Below, piece after piece: positions 44,346 to 53,522 of a stretch of DNA of 64,000 bases (position 1 is its first letter; each line of letters starts with the position of its first letter). A model generated the notes under the pieces. That model had not been told where the DNA came from, searched no databases, and worked only from the letters and a program-made list of their open reading frames with translations. The stretch lies in IMG/VR virus record IMGVR_UViG_3300035180_001847, positions 41,456 to 105,455 of that record; one strand, 5' to 3'. The DNA comes from a virus. A program made the translations under genes and the position numbers.

Positions 44346-44528
44346 TTAATACGCCCCATTCTTTTCCGATCCATTATCGCTCCTATTGCAAGAATCACAT
44401 ATAGGTGCTTCAACAACCATTCCAAATTCATTTTCAATTAAAGTAAAAAAGTGACCCGAATGATTATGTTCATCGATATCTTCCCCGCATTCAGCACATT
44501 TTATTGGTTCAATAATTGGAAAAGCCAT
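44346..44528 (-). CDS. Small zinc-binding protein
   Basis: The 60-residue product has CAECGEDIDEHNHSGH and CDSC, a possible treble-clef or ribbon. A strong GAGGAG precedes the ATG. It is the first clear gene after the promoter at 44726-44754. Confidence 0.5.
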   Translation of the reverse strand: MAFPIIEPIKCAECGEDIDEHNHSGHFFTLIENEFGMVVEAPICDSCNRSDNGSEKNGAY

Positions 44529-44584
44529 TTTATTCTCCTCATTGATGAAATTATAGTTTTATTCTTTGTACCAAATTGTTCCAA

Positions 44585-44717
44585 TTAACTTTTTTGACTT
44601 CCGTGTATTTCTTTCAAAGCCTTGAACGGTAATCGATTAGCATCCATATTTTCACAAACAATTTCCCGTTCTTTTTTAGATTTACGGTGTCTTGCCAGAG
44701 TATCAAGGTTTATATTT
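44585..44717 (-). pseudogene. Open frame without start codon downstream of a promoter
   Basis: Read leftward, a frame of about 44 codons (NLDTLARHRKSKKEREIV, NRLPFKALKEIHGSQKS) ends at 44585-44587. It looks like protein sequence but has no ATG, GTG or TTG at its front, and the promoter -10 lies just ahead. It may be the tail of a deleted gene now forming an mRNA leader. A similar short frame (ECLGGNAVLVIPSRQ) ends at 44801. Confidence 0.35.
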
Positions 44718-44725
44718 TCACTTTT

Positions 44726-44754
44726 ATTATACTATATTTATAATAAAAAGTCAA
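44726..44754 (-). promoter_or_regulatory. Sigma70-type promoter, minus strand
   Basis: On the minus strand TTGACT (44754-44749), a 17-nt spacer and TATAAT (44731-44726). Eleven of twelve core positions match. It should drive the genes from 44528 leftward. Confidence 0.85.
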
Positions 44755-44760
44755 GAATTG

Positions 44761-44793
44761 AAAAAGTCACCTTATTAATAAAGGCGACTTTTT
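44761..44793. terminator. Bidirectional intrinsic terminator
   Basis: AAAAAGTC and GACTTTTT flank CCTT/AAGG with a small internal mismatch. It would stop leftward transcription from the 45 kb genes just ahead of the next promoter. Confidence 0.8.
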
Positions 44794-44965
44794 ATTAATG
44801 TTATTCTTTTTTGTCTGTACGCTGCCTAGATGGAATAACTAGAACCGCGTTGCCACCCAAACATTCGAAAAAAATTCAAGCAACAAAAAAATCAAAATAC
44901 AATCAAATATTGACATTTTATTTTACTTCTATCGAACCAAAATTATCTCAACTTATAGTTTAATT

Positions 44966-45580
44966 TTACTTGAATGGCTCAAGGATTGTTTCACCTTGAG
45001 AAATAACATACGGAATTTCTCTTGCTCCCCACTTCAACACAATATATGAAATAAAATCTTGAATAGTGGGGAATAAATCGACACTAACTTTATATGCCGT
45101 AATTAATCTTGCCACAGTGTTCCCCCCAATTTTTTCAAAAAACGTGGTTATAATTGCATAAAATGATCCATCGTCATCTTTACAAAGCCATAAATTTGTA
45201 CTAACTGGAGTATCATCCGCATTCTTAAAACCATAAGTGCGATAAGATTTCCATGTTCCATGATTGTCCAAACATCGAAAGGCAGCATTGGCTTCCGTAG
45301 AATGTCTAAGCCAAGCATGTCCATTAACAACTTGAATAATGCGAAGTTCTTGTGATGTTAAATTTGATGCAGTTTCATCAAGAACTGGCGACAAAGTTAA
45401 AGTCCCGCCATATTGCAAAACAAATTTTCCCAAATCTTCTGATTGTTGAATAGGAGACAATACGGTAAAATTTACACCAGAAAAAAACAAAACAGAAATT
45501 ATAATTGAAAACAATAGAATGGCAATCATTGCAAATTTAATTACACCCATACCGCTTGTTGGAATATTCATTGTGGTCAT
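44966..45580 (-). CDS. Membrane-anchored protein of unknown function
   Basis: The 204-residue protein has one N-terminal hydrophobic segment (about 14-35; VIKFAMIAILLFSIIISVL) with a positive N-side, then an extracytoplasmic-type domain with several Trp and Cys. The anchor has no lipobox. GAGGAG precedes the ATG. Cell-surface alteration such as superinfection exclusion is possible but not shown. Confidence 0.5.
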   Translation of the reverse strand: MTTMNIPTSGMGVIKFAMIAILLFSIIISVLFFSGVNFTVLSPIQQSEDLGKFVLQYGGTLTLSPVLDETASNLTSQELRIIQVVNGHAWLRHSTEANAAFRCLDNHGTWKSYRTYGFKNADDTPVSTNLWLCKDDDGSFYAIITTFFEKIGGNTVARLITAYKVSVDLFPTIQDFISYIVLKWGAREIPYVISQGETILEPFK

Positions 45581-45620
45581 AAAATATAATCTCCTCTTTA
45601 TTATAATTTTATTTTTTGTT

Positions 45621-45836
45621 TTATAGAGTTCTGAAAATCAATTGGCGAAGGTTTTCATTATTTGCATCGGGCGAGTTTATAATCATTTGAAATGATAGCT
45701 TTTCCCCAATTGTGCAATCAAAATCTGGTTCGTGAATTCGCACATATTCCATAACATGAAGCGGAATGTTCAAGCGTAAAATCCAGCATCCAATCATAAT
45801 TGCATACATAAATTTGTTGAGTGTGAGTGATGACAT
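45621..45836 (-). CDS. Small protein behind a perfect promoter
   Basis: The 71-residue product (MSSLTLNKFMYAIMIGCWIL) has a hydrophobic N-terminal stretch and then a charged part. AAAGGAG lies just ahead of the ATG. With a transcript starting near 45859, the leader is only about 23 nt. Strong early expression is expected. The function is unknown. Confidence 0.55.
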   Translation of the reverse strand: MSSLTLNKFMYAIMIGCWILRLNIPLHVMEYVRIHEPDFDCTIGEKLSFQMIINSPDANNENLRQLIFRTL

Positions 45837-45865
45837 TTTATCTCCTTTTTTATTTGATGCTTATC

Positions 45866-45894
45866 ATTATACAGGATGATGATTGATTTGTCAA
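45866..45894 (-). promoter_or_regulatory. Perfect sigma70 promoter, minus strand
   Basis: TTGACA (45894-45889), 17-nt spacer, TATAAT (45871-45866). All core positions match consensus. Confidence 0.92.
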
Positions 45895-45957
45895 GATGTA
45901 AAATTACATTTTTATCAATAATTTTTACTATCATGTCACAATATTCGTCTTCTAATT

Positions 45958-46031
45958 GAGTGCATGACAAAACACATGACAAAAAATTAAAAAGACATGC
46001 ACACGTCAAATAATAACGTGCGCATGCACTC
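45958..46031. repeat. Nested palindrome and CATG-word repeats
   Basis: GAGTGCATG (45958-45966) pairs with CATGCACTC (46023-46031). Inside, GCACACGT (45999-46006) faces ACGTGCGC (46016-46023) with one mismatch, and CATGACAAAA occurs twice (45963-45982). No gene covers this stretch, and a perfect promoter lies 64 nt away. It could be an operator array or a replication origin. Confidence 0.6.
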
Positions 46032-46165
46032 AAATAAGTAAGAAATGTCATCACAAGAACAATGAAATCGAGGATGATTAACCAGAACACAAAATACAAT
46101 CAACAACTACACCAACGTCGAAACCTAAACTCGCCCAACCGATAGCCAGTTGGCCGCACGCTTTG

Positions 46166-46360
46166 TTAGTCACCGCTCATGCTGTCAAACACATTCAATA
46201 GTGTTTCATCAAACGTGCCAACACCTCTCATTTCTTCGAGGCGTACGGCGCATTGAAAGAAATCATTTTCTTTGAGACAATCTTTGGCAGATGTCAACAA
46301 TGTTTCGATAACCTTGATGCGTCGCTGCAACTCTTGTTTGCAAACATCTTCTGTTTTCAT
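46166..46360 (-). CDS. Small helical protein
   Basis: A 64-residue, helical product (KTEDVCKQELQRRIKVIETL) with AAAGGAG ahead of the ATG. It ends near the region that holds the palindrome array. Not recognised. Confidence 0.5.
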   Translation of the reverse strand: MKTEDVCKQELQRRIKVIETLLTSAKDCLKENDFFQCAVRLEEMRGVGTFDETLLNVFDSMSGD

Positions 46361-46399
46361 AATTCTCCTTTTAGCAAGATGGGGGACTAACGGCTTGCG

Positions 46400-46648
46400 T
46401 CAGTTGCGGGGCGATTTGCAAAGCCCGCAAGTATCAAAATTTACACTGCAAAAGGAATTACATTTTTTGCAGCACCAGTAATCCCCATCAACTGCGCGCC
46501 TTGTTAAGTGCGCCAAAGTTTCGCCAAGTTCCTTATAAAGCAACCCTGCTTCTTCTCGCGTAAGTATATAATCTTTCATACCCTCAAGGGGACGAAGGCA
46601 AACAAGATCGGAAACACCTTTATACGTTGAAATCATTTTGTTTTGCAT
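46400..46648 (-). CDS. Protein with C-terminal zinc finger
   Basis: The 82-residue product ends in WCCKKCNSFCSVNFDTCGLC, a pattern of paired CxxC like a RanBP2-type or ribbon zinc finger. The ribosome binding site is AGGAGCT. Unknown role, likely nucleic acid or protein binding. Confidence 0.5.
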   Translation of the reverse strand: MQNKMISTYKGVSDLVCLRPLEGMKDYILTREEAGLLYKELGETLAHLTRRAVDGDYWCCKKCNSFCSVNFDTCGLCKSPRN

Positions 46649-46719
46649 AGTAGCTCCTAACTATGTTTTGAGCGGTGAAATCACCGCCTAAATACCCAAA
46701 TTAATCTTAATTATCTTCA

Positions 46720-46932
46720 TTAGCCAATCGTATGAACGGCTTGCTCTGGATAGAACTTGACTTCACCACCCCAAGCATACCAAAGATCAGTTACGTGTTC
46801 AACGATTTCAGACGCTTTATTCTCAAGTTCATCAGGAATAACGAGAGTTGGATTATCGCCGTCCCACCTGATTATTGCGCCTTCATACTCTTTTGCAAGA
46901 GCCTTTTCAAGAAGTGCCTTCCAGTTTTTCAT
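46720..46932 (-). CDS. Small protein of unknown function
   Basis: The 70-residue product (NWKALLEKALAKEYEGAII) has an alpha/beta pattern with an acidic middle. The ribosome binding site AAAGGAG is strong. It lies in a run of small early-type genes. Confidence 0.5.
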   Translation of the reverse strand: MKNWKALLEKALAKEYEGAIIRWDGDNPTLVIPDELENKASEIVEHVTDLWYAWGGEVKFYPEQAVHTIG

Positions 46933-46968
46933 GAGTCTCCTTTTCCTAGATTGCCCAACAGACTTGCG

Positions 46969-47217
46969 TTAATGGTTTTGTCGCTCATAGTTCGCGCAAA
47001 TTAAATGAATGCATTGTTCGCAGGGTTCGCCATAGACATATTGTTTGGTATCGGTGGCGAAATCCCCTGCGTGCTTTGTTAAGTGTACTTTATGTTGATT
47101 ATGAGCGTCTCTGACACCGAACGCCCAGCATCGAAAGCCACAAATTGAGCAGGTGTAATATTTTGTCTTTTTACCGCGATGGGTAATTTCAAATTTAGCA
47201 CGATGATGTTTTTTCAT
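46969..47217 (-). CDS. Small zinc-binding protein
   Basis: The 82-residue product has CSICGFRC, a His-rich middle (HNQHKVHLTKH) and a further C-x2-C near the end (CEQC). These could hold one or two zinc ions. The nearest AAGGA lies 16 nt before the ATG, with GAAGTGA closer. The base composition is slightly richer in G+C than the replication genes. Confidence 0.5.
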   Translation of the reverse strand: MKKHHRAKFEITHRGKKTKYYTCSICGFRCWAFGVRDAHNQHKVHLTKHAGDFATDTKQYVYGEPCEQCIHLICANYERQNH

Positions 47218-47340
47218 ATTTATTCACTTCTGTTCCTTTTGGTTTCAAACTAAATCACCCGCAATTTTCATTACACCCAATCTTATTTTTTGGCAAACGT
47301 TTTCTTTTTCAAGTGGCAAAAATTGAAATTGAAAGCGACA

Positions 47341-47541
47341 TCAAACATCTTTTTCCGGAACTGATTCTACATCGCCATACTTCTCTAGAAGTGGCTCAAC
47401 CTCATCATAAAGTGAATAACCCTTTTTGAGTAATTCAACAGCATTATGTAATTGGCCTTTTGCAATCATTGCTCCAAGTTCCCCATTGTGTTGAATATTG
47501 TAGTCTGCGTTTTCCAACGCTTCCAAAATTAATGCCGCCAT
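47341..47541 (-). CDS. Small helical protein
   Basis: The 66-residue, acidic, helical product (MAALILEALENADYN) has AAAGGAGAG directly ahead of the ATG. Not recognised. Confidence 0.5.
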   Translation of the reverse strand: MAALILEALENADYNIQHNGELGAMIAKGQLHNAVELLKKGYSLYDEVEPLLEKYGDVESVPEKDV

Positions 47542-47607
47542 TATCTCTCCTTTATATATTAAAAATTATTGATATTGTTAATTTCACGAAACATTTACGT
47601 TCAACTA

Positions 47608-47745
47608 TCATGTAGTGCCCAATGCGATAGTGAAAAAAAATGCAGACAAAAATAACCATGCAGCAGATTCATATTCATCATAATACAACGCAATACCAGC
47701 CATTATTAATTGAATTACAACAAGAATCAAGAGGATAATCTTCAT
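47608..47745 (-). CDS. Two-segment small membrane protein
   Basis: I place the start at ATG 47745, which has GAAAGGTG ahead; the longer frame from 47793 lies within the promoter. The 45-residue product (MKIILLILVVIQLIMAG) has two hydrophobic segments split by DEYES. Its strong promoter and short leader suggest high early expression. The function is unknown. Confidence 0.5.
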   Translation of the reverse strand: MKIILLILVVIQLIMAGIALYYDEYESAAWLFLSAFFFTIALGTT

Positions 47746-47764
47746 TTTTTCACCTTTCTTTTTT

Positions 47765-47793
47765 ATTATATAGCAAACGATCCATTTTGTCAA
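47765..47793 (-). promoter_or_regulatory. Perfect sigma70 promoter, minus strand
   Basis: TTGACA (47793-47788), 17-nt spacer, TATAAT (47770-47765). The start should lie near 47758, 13 nt before the small membrane protein. Confidence 0.92.
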
Positions 47794-47971
47794 TAGGCAA
47801 TTTATGAAATTGAATTATTTGTTCTATTTTTCAAATCCTTTTAAGGTATCTTACAATATCTCACCATTTATTTATCATACTTGTTGTCATCACGTTATCC
47901 ATTCAAGTATTTCAAATAATTGTTTATAAGCATCTTCATTTATGTGTGCATAATAAACATGATTTTTAAAT

Positions 47972-50212
47972 TTAATTTTTGAAACCTTTCAACCATGTAT
48001 TTCTAATTGTGGCATCTTCCCTCAAACATTTATCAAATGCGTATGGTTCAGCCAGAATCAAACATCTTTGTTTAGAGCGAGTCATTGCCGTATAAATTAA
48101 CTGGGAATTCAATAACATAAAATGCGAGTTATCAAGAACGATAATCACATCTCTATATTCTGAACCTTGAGATTTGTGGACTGATATTGCATAGGCAAGT
48201 TGTATTTCATTAATGTTTTCATGGTTATATTCAATATATTTATCTGAAAGATTATAATAAACTTTTACTCCATTCCCATCAACAAAAGTAATCACTCCAG
48301 TTTCTCCATTGAACACGTTGAGGTCATAATCATTCTTGGTGTGAATAACTTTATCATTTAACCAAAATTCGTTTTTCCCATGAACAAATTTAACTGAACT
48401 ATTATGAAAATTTATTTCTTTTTGAATCGCTAAATTGAAATTTCTTGTTGAATTTAACGTATCACTTTTTCTTGGAACTAACAATACCACATTATCTAAA
48501 CCGAAATCAGACACGGATTTTAGATATGTCTTTATAGCAATATTGAATAAATCTTCTCTTTCATTTTTAAAAATATAATAAAGGTCTTTATTATTTCCAT
48601 GAACGATTTTTGGTTCTTTCTTTTCAATGGGGTTTATTCCATTTCTAATTTTATTGGAATCTAGAATGATGCCAGAATTTTTTGCTTGTCTTTGAATTTC
48701 AGTTAATTCAAATCTCGTAAATGGCATATCTATTTCATATAGATCGGAAAAAACATTTCCTTCACCAATGGGAGGAAGCTGACCCCTATCACCCATCAAG
48801 ATTACCTTTGTTTTAGTGGTATCAATTGCCTCAAATAATTTTTTAAATAAAAATGAATTTATCATTGATGACTCATCAACGAGAACTATGGAAAAATCAA
48901 GTTTATTTCTTTCTCCATATATAAATCCAGATTTTCCCTGCGCTCCAAGTAATCTATGAATTGTCATTGCATCAAATCCAGTTACGGATTGAATCCTCAT
49001 GGCCGCAACGGCGGATAAAGAACAAACACCAATTTTATATCCCATATTTCTATATATAGAAAGAACTCCTCTGGCAATGCTTGTTTTTCCAGTTCCACTT
49101 AATCCAGTAATACTGGAAAAATTATTCATGGTTATTTTCTCAATCACATTTTTTTGCTCATCGGTATACGAAAAACCAAGCTCCTTCTCCGCCATTTTAA
49201 TGCCCGTATTTATCGCATCATCACTTACTTCGAGGGGAATTGAATTATGAATAGATAAAATGGCGTCGTAAATATATTTTTCATAGTCATAAAATTTTTT
49301 AAGAGAAATTTTATCGTTTTCTATATGTAGAAATTTCGGATTATTTTTTTCTCCATCCATAAAATTTTCTAAAAGTTCATCTGTTTCAGGAATATTGTTA
49401 TTCACTTCTTTTTTTAAATCATAAATAGTAACCCAAGTATCACCATCTTGAGAACGTTGTTCCAAATAATACTTGATGAAAGAAACCAGTCTTGTTTCAG
49501 AATTTCTTAAATTGGGATTTAGTTGATTGGCAATCTTGTCCGCTGTTTTAAATGTTATTCCATCTGCTTCGGTAATAATATACGGATTTCTTAAAATCTT
49601 TTCTCGAAGAATTTTGGGATTAGTTTCATAGTCTAATAGTTTTTTGATTTTGGAAAAAGAAATTCCAAGAGGTGTAAGCAAAATTAATATATCAGATAAA
49701 GCAAAATTACTTACAATCTTTTCTTTAATTTTATCCCATGTAGTCTGTCCAACCCCCTTAATTAAATCTAAATCAACATTATCTTTACCAGAAATAATGT
49801 CATCGACAATATTTGGATAGTTTTCCAGAATGGATTGAGCCTGATTATTTGTGACTAAAGAACGCAAATATAATTCCTGTTCATCCCTTGTCTTTGGCTG
49901 AACCAATTCAACCGATTTAATTGTATATTGATAACCCCTTATTTTTTTTACATATTCAGGGATGCCAACAATATTATAAATATCTCCTATCGATGGTTCT
50001 GGCATCTTTCCGGCAATTGAAACGATATAAGATGATGACTCATTATTTGTTTCAATGTCGTAATCCAACTGCAATTTGGAATGCGGTATTTCATTTTTAG
50101 TTGAAACAACCAGAGCGCCCCAAGAACTATTTGGGTCATAATATCTAATGGACTTGATTATTGCAGTAAATGTCAATGGTTGTTTTTCTTTATTTGTATC
50201 GATGTTTTCCAT
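47972..50212 (-). CDS. RecD2-like SF1 DNA helicase
   Basis: I take ATG 50212 as the start because AAGGAAACC precedes it; an in-frame ATG at 50230 has no such site. The product of about 746 residues has an N-terminal OB-like and helix-hairpin-helix region (IKGVGQTTWDKIKEKI), Walker A GLSGTGKTS (about 370), Walker B VDESSM (about 445), and C-terminal motifs including YAISVHKSQGSEY and TAMTRSKQRC. RecD2 moves 5'-3' on DNA and assists replication or repair. It lies directly downstream of the polymerase gene. Confidence 0.85.
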   Translation of the reverse strand: MENIDTNKEKQPLTFTAIIKSIRYYDPNSSWGALVVSTKNEIPHSKLQLDYDIETNNESSSYIVSIAGKMPEPSIGDIYNIVGIPEYVKKIRGYQYTIKSVELVQPKTRDEQELYLRSLVTNNQAQSILENYPNIVDDIISGKDNVDLDLIKGVGQTTWDKIKEKIVSNFALSDILILLTPLGISFSKIKKLLDYETNPKILREKILRNPYIITEADGITFKTADKIANQLNPNLRNSETRLVSFIKYYLEQRSQDGDTWVTIYDLKKEVNNNIPETDELLENFMDGEKNNPKFLHIENDKISLKKFYDYEKYIYDAILSIHNSIPLEVSDDAINTGIKMAEKELGFSYTDEQKNVIEKITMNNFSSITGLSGTGKTSIARGVLSIYRNMGYKIGVCSLSAVAAMRIQSVTGFDAMTIHRLLGAQGKSGFIYGERNKLDFSIVLVDESSMINSFLFKKLFEAIDTTKTKVILMGDRGQLPPIGEGNVFSDLYEIDMPFTRFELTEIQRQAKNSGIILDSNKIRNGINPIEKKEPKIVHGNNKDLYYIFKNEREDLFNIAIKTYLKSVSDFGLDNVVLLVPRKSDTLNSTRNFNLAIQKEINFHNSSVKFVHGKNEFWLNDKVIHTKNDYDLNVFNGETGVITFVDGNGVKVYYNLSDKYIEYNHENINEIQLAYAISVHKSQGSEYRDVIIVLDNSHFMLLNSQLIYTAMTRSKQRCLILAEPYAFDKCLREDATIRNTWLKGFKN

Positions 50213-50238
50213 TATTGGTTTCCTTTTCATGTTGCATT

Positions 50239-53200
50239 TTATTCTAAAAATTTATCGTTTTGTTTCATTACATAATATGTTTCAAGCCATAAATCGAATT
50301 TATCTGGTACATCTTCCCATTTTCCGTTGATTGCTTTTCTTTTTATGTTTTTCTTTTTCAATGTTTTACATAATAGAACATCGCCAATTTTAAACGGATG
50401 TTCAGAAAAGGTTTTCTTATCTATTTTCAATGTTTTTCGCATACCATTTTTTAATGTGTGAACAAGAGCCTTCGGAGAATATTCTAAATTCAAATCCATG
50501 ATGAATGCATACATCTTATTGACATCAAATTTTGTAAAAATATCGCCAGTAATATTGAATTCAGATGTAATTTTTTCTAAAATTGAAAAATTTTCATTTT
50601 GCATCCATTGTTCAATTTCTCTTAATTCTTTCAATCTGCTTTCTTTGGTTTCATTCTTCAATGAACTAGAATATCTAAATTTTCCAGATTTAAATTCATC
50701 AAAAATTTTTAGCAATTTTTTTTCGCCACCAAAATCTTCAAAATATCCTATTTTAATAAGTTGTTCAAATTTAGATGATAAAAATTTATTTTCTTCGGCG
50801 CAAACCAATAAATCAACAAAGGTATTTCCTTTAAATATTTGATAAAGATTAAACATATCATCTGAAATTTTTGAACCGAAACCCTTTAAACTTTTAATAG
50901 ATTGTGTGATTTCATTCCTTTCAGTATTTCCAATAATCTTTCTGTTATCTTGTCCAAATTTCAGCTTTGGAAACTTTATATGAAAAAATGATTCAGCTTC
51001 TTTTTTTGCTAGATTTAGTCTGTCTTTATCGCCATCTTCTTCCATCATTTGAAGAAAAACTTCATAAAATTCAATGGGATAGTGTGATTTCAACCATGCA
51101 CCATACAGACTATCACCAGCAACGGAATAAGCATGACTGCTGTTGAATGAATAGCGGCTAGAATCTTCAATGATTTTCCAAGTCATATTTGCAATTTCAT
51201 TTGACTTATTTTCATCTAGTTTTTCTATTTCCATCAATCTTTTCATCATTCCGTTGATGAATTTTTCTTTTTTAGACAAAACCTTCTCGTATCTTTTTTT
51301 GGCAATATTTTTGATAATATCATAGGTTTCTTTGATTGGAATTCCCGCCCATGCCATAACATTCATTGCATTTTCTTGATAAAGCATATAGCTAAAAGGG
51401 AATTCATCTGTTTGAATCACTTTGTCTAATGATTTAACCCCATATTCAAATGGAAGTCTTGCTTCAAATTGAGAATAATTTGACTTGAATCCTGGTCTAA
51501 TTGCGGCTATAAAAGCCGATAAATCAGAAATATTACGAGGGGAATATTTAGCAACCCGCTCGATTGTTCCAGATTTTTCTACTTGGTTAATTCCAATTCC
51601 CAATCCATTTTTATATATATCCCAAGTTTTATCATCAGCTTTTCTTAGCAATTCAGACAATGAAAATGGCTCAATTCCAATTCTATCGAAAACACGATAA
51701 ATTAAATCCACGACACTTACTTTTAATAAATCATTTTTGAACATCTTGTATTTTTCTGCGAATTCCCCATCGCAATTCACACAAATATGTTCAGAATCTC
51801 CACTTTTGATTTTAATTAATCCAAATTCTTCTCTTATATCTCCCTGTCCATATAATAAATATGCACATGGATGAGGAGAAATGGTATTTACAATGTTCAA
51901 ATACTTTCGACTTTCATTATAAATCGGAAGATATTCTTCATCAATATAATCATCGATTTGAGGAGCATTGTCCAAATCAACATCATCTGGATTTTCCTCA
52001 ATGTAATGCCGCATATCCTTTTCAAAATTTTTTAAAATATCTGAAATAAAATTGGATGTATCAAAATCAATCCCGGCGGCTCTTGCATAAAGTTTCCATG
52101 CGCCAGAATTTTTTACTTTTCCAAATGCAATCATGGGATAAGAATGCTGTTCCCCGATTATTTCTTTTTGAGCCTTTGCAAATATTGATGGTGTTCCCAA
52201 ATTTAAATCAACATCTGGCAAAGAACCAGTTTCCAAAATTCTTTCCGCTGTAATAAATCTTTCTGGAAACAGTTTGACTGTTGCGGCAATTCTATCAATC
52301 GTTGTAATTCCAAGTAATTTTGTAATATAAAAACTTGGCGCAGAACCACGCCCCGTTAAAGTAATGGAGCCACCCAATTCTTTTCCTCTGGCAACTATTT
52401 TTTCATCAAGAAGAAAATAATCGGACATTTTCGATGTAATAACAACATCTATTTCTTTTTTTATTTCATTTTCATATAATGGCCATTTATCAAACGGCAC
52501 ATTGTTTTTTTCTTCATCCCATCTTTCCCAAACAAGTTTCTTGAAAATTGAATCCTTTTCATCTTGGGATTTATCGGGATAAAGTGTTGGCATTTTAATT
52601 AATTTGTCATTAAAAATAATTGAATCATAAACATCCACATTTTCAAAAATCATTGTGTTTTGGAGAGAAATTTCAATTTGTTCATCTGAAAGAATGTTTT
52701 GATCTTGAAATCTTTTAAAAGCCAAATCATAAGATGGAAAATCCATGAACCAACCATCTTCATCTGGATAAGAAATTCCACGAGAAATAAGAAAGTTGTC
52801 TCTCTCAATCTTTTGAGATTCATGAATCATGTGAGTATCCATACCAGCTATGATTTGAATACCATACCTTTCGGATAATCTCAAAACTTCCTTATTTATT
52901 TCTTTTTGTTTTTCAACATTATGATTTTGAACTTCAAGAAAAAAATTATTTTTAAAATTATTATGGAATTGCAAAATCAAATTTTCATAATCATCATATT
53001 TCCACACTCCGCCCAAACAAGCAGATGTAACCCAAACATCGTTGGAGGGGAGTGATAGAATCAATTCTAAATCTGTTCGAGCCTTATAATAAAATCCAGT
53101 TACATTTGCTTCGCTGAGAATTCTATTTATGGCTTTACGTCCATTTTCATTCTTGGCAAGAAGAACAAGATGCGCGTTTGTCGCATCTTTTTCAAAACGA

Positions 53201-53427
53201 TTTTTTACAAAATAGGTTTCAACTCCAAGCAACGGTTTCAAATTATTTTTTTTAGCAAGTTCAATGATTTCAATGAATCTTCCAGTCGTACCATGTTCAA
53301 CACCCGATAGGACTGGCATTCCTAATTCAATAGTCCTATTGGCTCTATCAGAATTGGAAATAACAACATCTGGGGTAACAATGTTACTGTAAAAGGAATG
53401 CGAATGATAATTTATATAATTGTTCAA
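50239..53427 (-). CDS. DNA polymerase III alpha subunit (DnaE-type)
   Basis: The 1062-residue protein starts at TTG behind TAGGAG. It has an N-terminal PHP domain (YHSHSFYSN; further His/Asp motifs such as GMDTHMIH), the C-family palm with GRGSAPSFY and the catalytic pair in SLPDVDLNL (about residue 404), a fingers part (SFNSSHAYSVAGDSLY) and a C-terminal OB-like region. It is the replicative polymerase of the phage. The gene follows helicase, primase and RecJ-like genes in the same order as in SPbeta. Confidence 0.9.
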   Translation of the reverse strand: MNNYINYHSHSFYSNIVTPDVVISNSDRANRTIELGMPVLSGVEHGTTGRFIEIIELAKKNNLKPLLGVETYFVKNRFEKDATNAHLVLLAKNENGRKAINRILSEANVTGFYYKARTDLELILSLPSNDVWVTSACLGGVWKYDDYENLILQFHNNFKNNFFLEVQNHNVEKQKEINKEVLRLSERYGIQIIAGMDTHMIHESQKIERDNFLISRGISYPDEDGWFMDFPSYDLAFKRFQDQNILSDEQIEISLQNTMIFENVDVYDSIIFNDKLIKMPTLYPDKSQDEKDSIFKKLVWERWDEEKNNVPFDKWPLYENEIKKEIDVVITSKMSDYFLLDEKIVARGKELGGSITLTGRGSAPSFYITKLLGITTIDRIAATVKLFPERFITAERILETGSLPDVDLNLGTPSIFAKAQKEIIGEQHSYPMIAFGKVKNSGAWKLYARAAGIDFDTSNFISDILKNFEKDMRHYIEENPDDVDLDNAPQIDDYIDEEYLPIYNESRKYLNIVNTISPHPCAYLLYGQGDIREEFGLIKIKSGDSEHICVNCDGEFAEKYKMFKNDLLKVSVVDLIYRVFDRIGIEPFSLSELLRKADDKTWDIYKNGLGIGINQVEKSGTIERVAKYSPRNISDLSAFIAAIRPGFKSNYSQFEARLPFEYGVKSLDKVIQTDEFPFSYMLYQENAMNVMAWAGIPIKETYDIIKNIAKKRYEKVLSKKEKFINGMMKRLMEIEKLDENKSNEIANMTWKIIEDSSRYSFNSSHAYSVAGDSLYGAWLKSHYPIEFYEVFLQMMEEDGDKDRLNLAKKEAESFFHIKFPKLKFGQDNRKIIGNTERNEITQSIKSLKGFGSKISDDMFNLYQIFKGNTFVDLLVCAEENKFLSSKFEQLIKIGYFEDFGGEKKLLKIFDEFKSGKFRYSSSLKNETKESRLKELREIEQWMQNENFSILEKITSEFNITGDIFTKFDVNKMYAFIMDLNLEYSPKALVHTLKNGMRKTLKIDKKTFSEHPFKIGDVLLCKTLKKKNIKRKAINGKWEDVPDKFDLWLETYYVMKQNDKFLE

Positions 53428-53451
53428 AATAAAATCTCCTAATAATTAAAT

Positions 53452-53487
53452 AATAAATACCCGCATATTTTCATGTGGGTATTTATT
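53452..53487 (-). promoter_or_regulatory. Palindrome overlapping start region of the polymerase promoter
   Basis: AATAAATACCC (53452-53462) is the reverse complement of GGGTATTTATT (53477-53487). The second arm overlaps the -10 box, and the RNA would begin inside the hairpin. It could be a repressor operator or a 5'-end stem that protects the mRNA. Confidence 0.65.
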
Positions 53488-53513
53488 ATAATGTATTTTT
53501 ATTTATTTGTCAA
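53485..53513 (-). promoter_or_regulatory. Perfect sigma70 promoter of the polymerase gene
   Basis: TTGACA (53513-53508), 17-nt spacer, TATAAT (53490-53485) on the minus strand, in the 95-nt gap between RecJ-like and polymerase genes. Confidence 0.92.
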
Positions 53514-53522
53514 GCATCAATA

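Noticed and set aside
45794-46099. Minus-strand ORF of 101 codons, hydrophobic start
   Set aside because: It overlaps the perfect promoter and the palindrome array, lacks a ribosome binding site and reads like a shadow frame with many Cys and Tyr.
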